NCBI GenBank assembly: GCA_052039575.1
Contig: JBQGEK010000152.1
Span: 1 to 5,539 of the forward strand
DNA: 5,539 nt
Direction of reading: 5' to 3'
Source: Patulibacter sp052039575
GTDB lineage: Bacteria > Actinomycetota > Thermoleophilia > Solirubrobacterales > Solirubrobacteraceae
How positions within the stretch are numbered: position 1 is the first letter of the stretch; the number at the start of each line of letters is the position of its first letter. Position numbers and translations under genes: made by a program. The notes beneath the pieces were generated by a model. The model saw only the letters and a list, made by a program, of their open reading frames with translations. It did not search any database and was not told the DNA's origin. Below, piece after piece: positions 4,912 through 5,539 of the stretch.

Positions 4912-5539
4912 GCACCACGCTCCCGCTGCACGAATGGCAGCCGCAGCAGTTCCGGGGTCGAGTGGTCCACGGGTTCGCCCGCGGGCAGCAGCTCGGCTTC
5001 CCGACGGCGAACATCGACCTGCCGAACGACATGGAACTGCCCTACGGCGTCTACGCCGGTCGCGTGGACGGTCATCCGGCGGCGATCAGCGTCGGCGTGC
5101 GGCCGACGTTCGAGGACAGCGACCAGCCGTTGCTCGAAGCCCACCTGCTCGACTTCACCGGTGACCTCTACGACCGCGAGGTGCTCGTCGAGCTGGTCAG
5201 CTACCGCCGCGAGGAGCAGCGGTTCGCCGACGCCGGGGCGTTGGTGGCACAGATTCGGCAGGACGTCGAAGACGTCCGTCGGCTGCTGCTCACCGATACC
5301 GTCGCCGCGGCCGTCGAGCGGCTCCGCGGTGGCGGGATCGCGATGCTGCAGGACGACCGCCGCGACGTCGCGTACATGCTGATCGCCGCCGAGCACTGCA
5401 CCGCCGACGACGTCAACGAGCTGGCGCGGTCCGCGCGCGGGTTGATCTGCCTTGCGCTCCCGTCCGACCACTGCGACCGCCTGGGGCTGCACGTCCTGCG
5501 GCGGGACGAGTCCCGCTATGCGGCCGCCCGCGGCTCGGC
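4908..5539 (+). CDS. Riboflavin kinase domain fused to a RibB-like (DHBP synthase) domain, C-terminus beyond window
   Basis: 210 complete codons are visible and the frame is still open at the right edge. Residues 15-128 form a flavokinase domain (PF01687): GRVVHGFARG (17-26), LGFPTAN (29-35) with the Thr33/Asn35 nucleotide-metal motif, YGVYAG (46-51), AISVGVRPTF (59-68), EAHLLDF (77-83) with the expected catalytic Glu77, GDLYDREVLVE (85-95), and QRFADAGALVAQI then DVEDVRRLL. It should phosphorylate riboflavin to FMN. The FMN adenylyltransferase domain that normally precedes it in bacterial RibF is absent. Residues 132-197 and onward resemble RibB (3,4-dihydroxy-2-butanone-4-phosphate synthase): AVERLRGGGIAML, DD (149-150), LIAAEHCT (158-165), RGLICLAL (177-184) with conserved Cys181, and CDRLGL (189-194). 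The acidic DDEDRENEGD loop is shortened and changed to DDRRDVAY, so synthase activity is doubtful. GGAG (4899-4902) lies five bases before the ATG. FMN supply to a local flavoenzyme is inference. Confidence 0.85.
   Translation, partial: MSTTLPLHEWQPQQFRGRVVHGFARGQQLGFPTANIDLPNDMELPYGVYAGRVDGHPAAISVGVRPTFEDSDQPLLEAHLLDFTGDLYDREVLVELVSYRREEQRFADAGALVAQIRQDVEDVRRLLLTDTVAAAVERLRGGGIAMLQDDRRDVAYMLIAAEHCTADDVNELARSARGLICLALPSDHCDRLGLHVLRRDESRYAAARGS

Noticed and set aside
4680..5492. Long minus-strand open frame opposite the flavin gene
   Set aside because: The plus strand carries clear riboflavin kinase and RibB-like motifs in frame; the opposite frame shows no recognisable domain.
1..5539. Mobile elements, CRISPR arrays, tRNA or rRNA genes
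   Set aside because: No transposase or integrase-like frame, regular direct repeats, or RNA gene signature was seen by reading both strands.

Overview
The window is high-GC DNA (roughly 70 percent by eye, with strong G/C bias at third codon positions). Several genes have a TANNNT -10 box ending six bases before the start codon. Leaderless genes of this kind, together with CoA-ligase and SDR catabolic genes, suggest a soil-type actinobacterium (Pseudonocardiales or Frankiales style). This is inference, since no taxonomic marker is present. I see no IS element, CRISPR array, tRNA or rRNA.

Layout from left to right. On the minus strand, an SDR dehydrogenase (148-1017) overlaps by ATGA the start of an Ldh_2-type malate/lactate-like dehydrogenase that runs off the left edge (1-151). 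A 231-base gap (1018-1248) carries a strong hairpin and an AT-rich promoter. A second SDR (1249-2058, minus) is divergent from an NTF2/SnoaL-like protein (2081-2629, plus). An acyl-CoA synthetase (2651-4267, minus) converges on the SnoaL-like gene and is divergent from a VOC/glyoxalase-fold protein (4327-4785, plus). A small, apparently leaderless ORF (4795-4911, plus) is coupled by ATGA to a riboflavin kinase domain fused to a RibB-like (DHBP synthase) domain (4908 to the right edge, plus). That last gene is open at the right edge.

How the genes may work together. Acyl-CoA activation, two SDR oxidoreductases, an Ldh_2 dehydrogenase, an NTF2-like possible dehydratase/isomerase and a VOC protein look like an accessory catabolic cluster acting on an acid through its CoA thioester. 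The substrate cannot be named from this window. The flavin gene may supply FMN to a flavoenzyme of the same pathway outside the window.

Two points stand out. First, the riboflavin kinase lacks the FAD synthetase half of RibF and is joined to a RibB-like domain whose metal/substrate acidic loop is shortened and substituted. Second, all four control regions carry a related 15-base partly dyad-symmetric motif centred on TA and ending CTTTA. In two of them it forms overlapping -10 boxes that face opposite ways, one pair driving two leaderless genes with exactly symmetric spacing.
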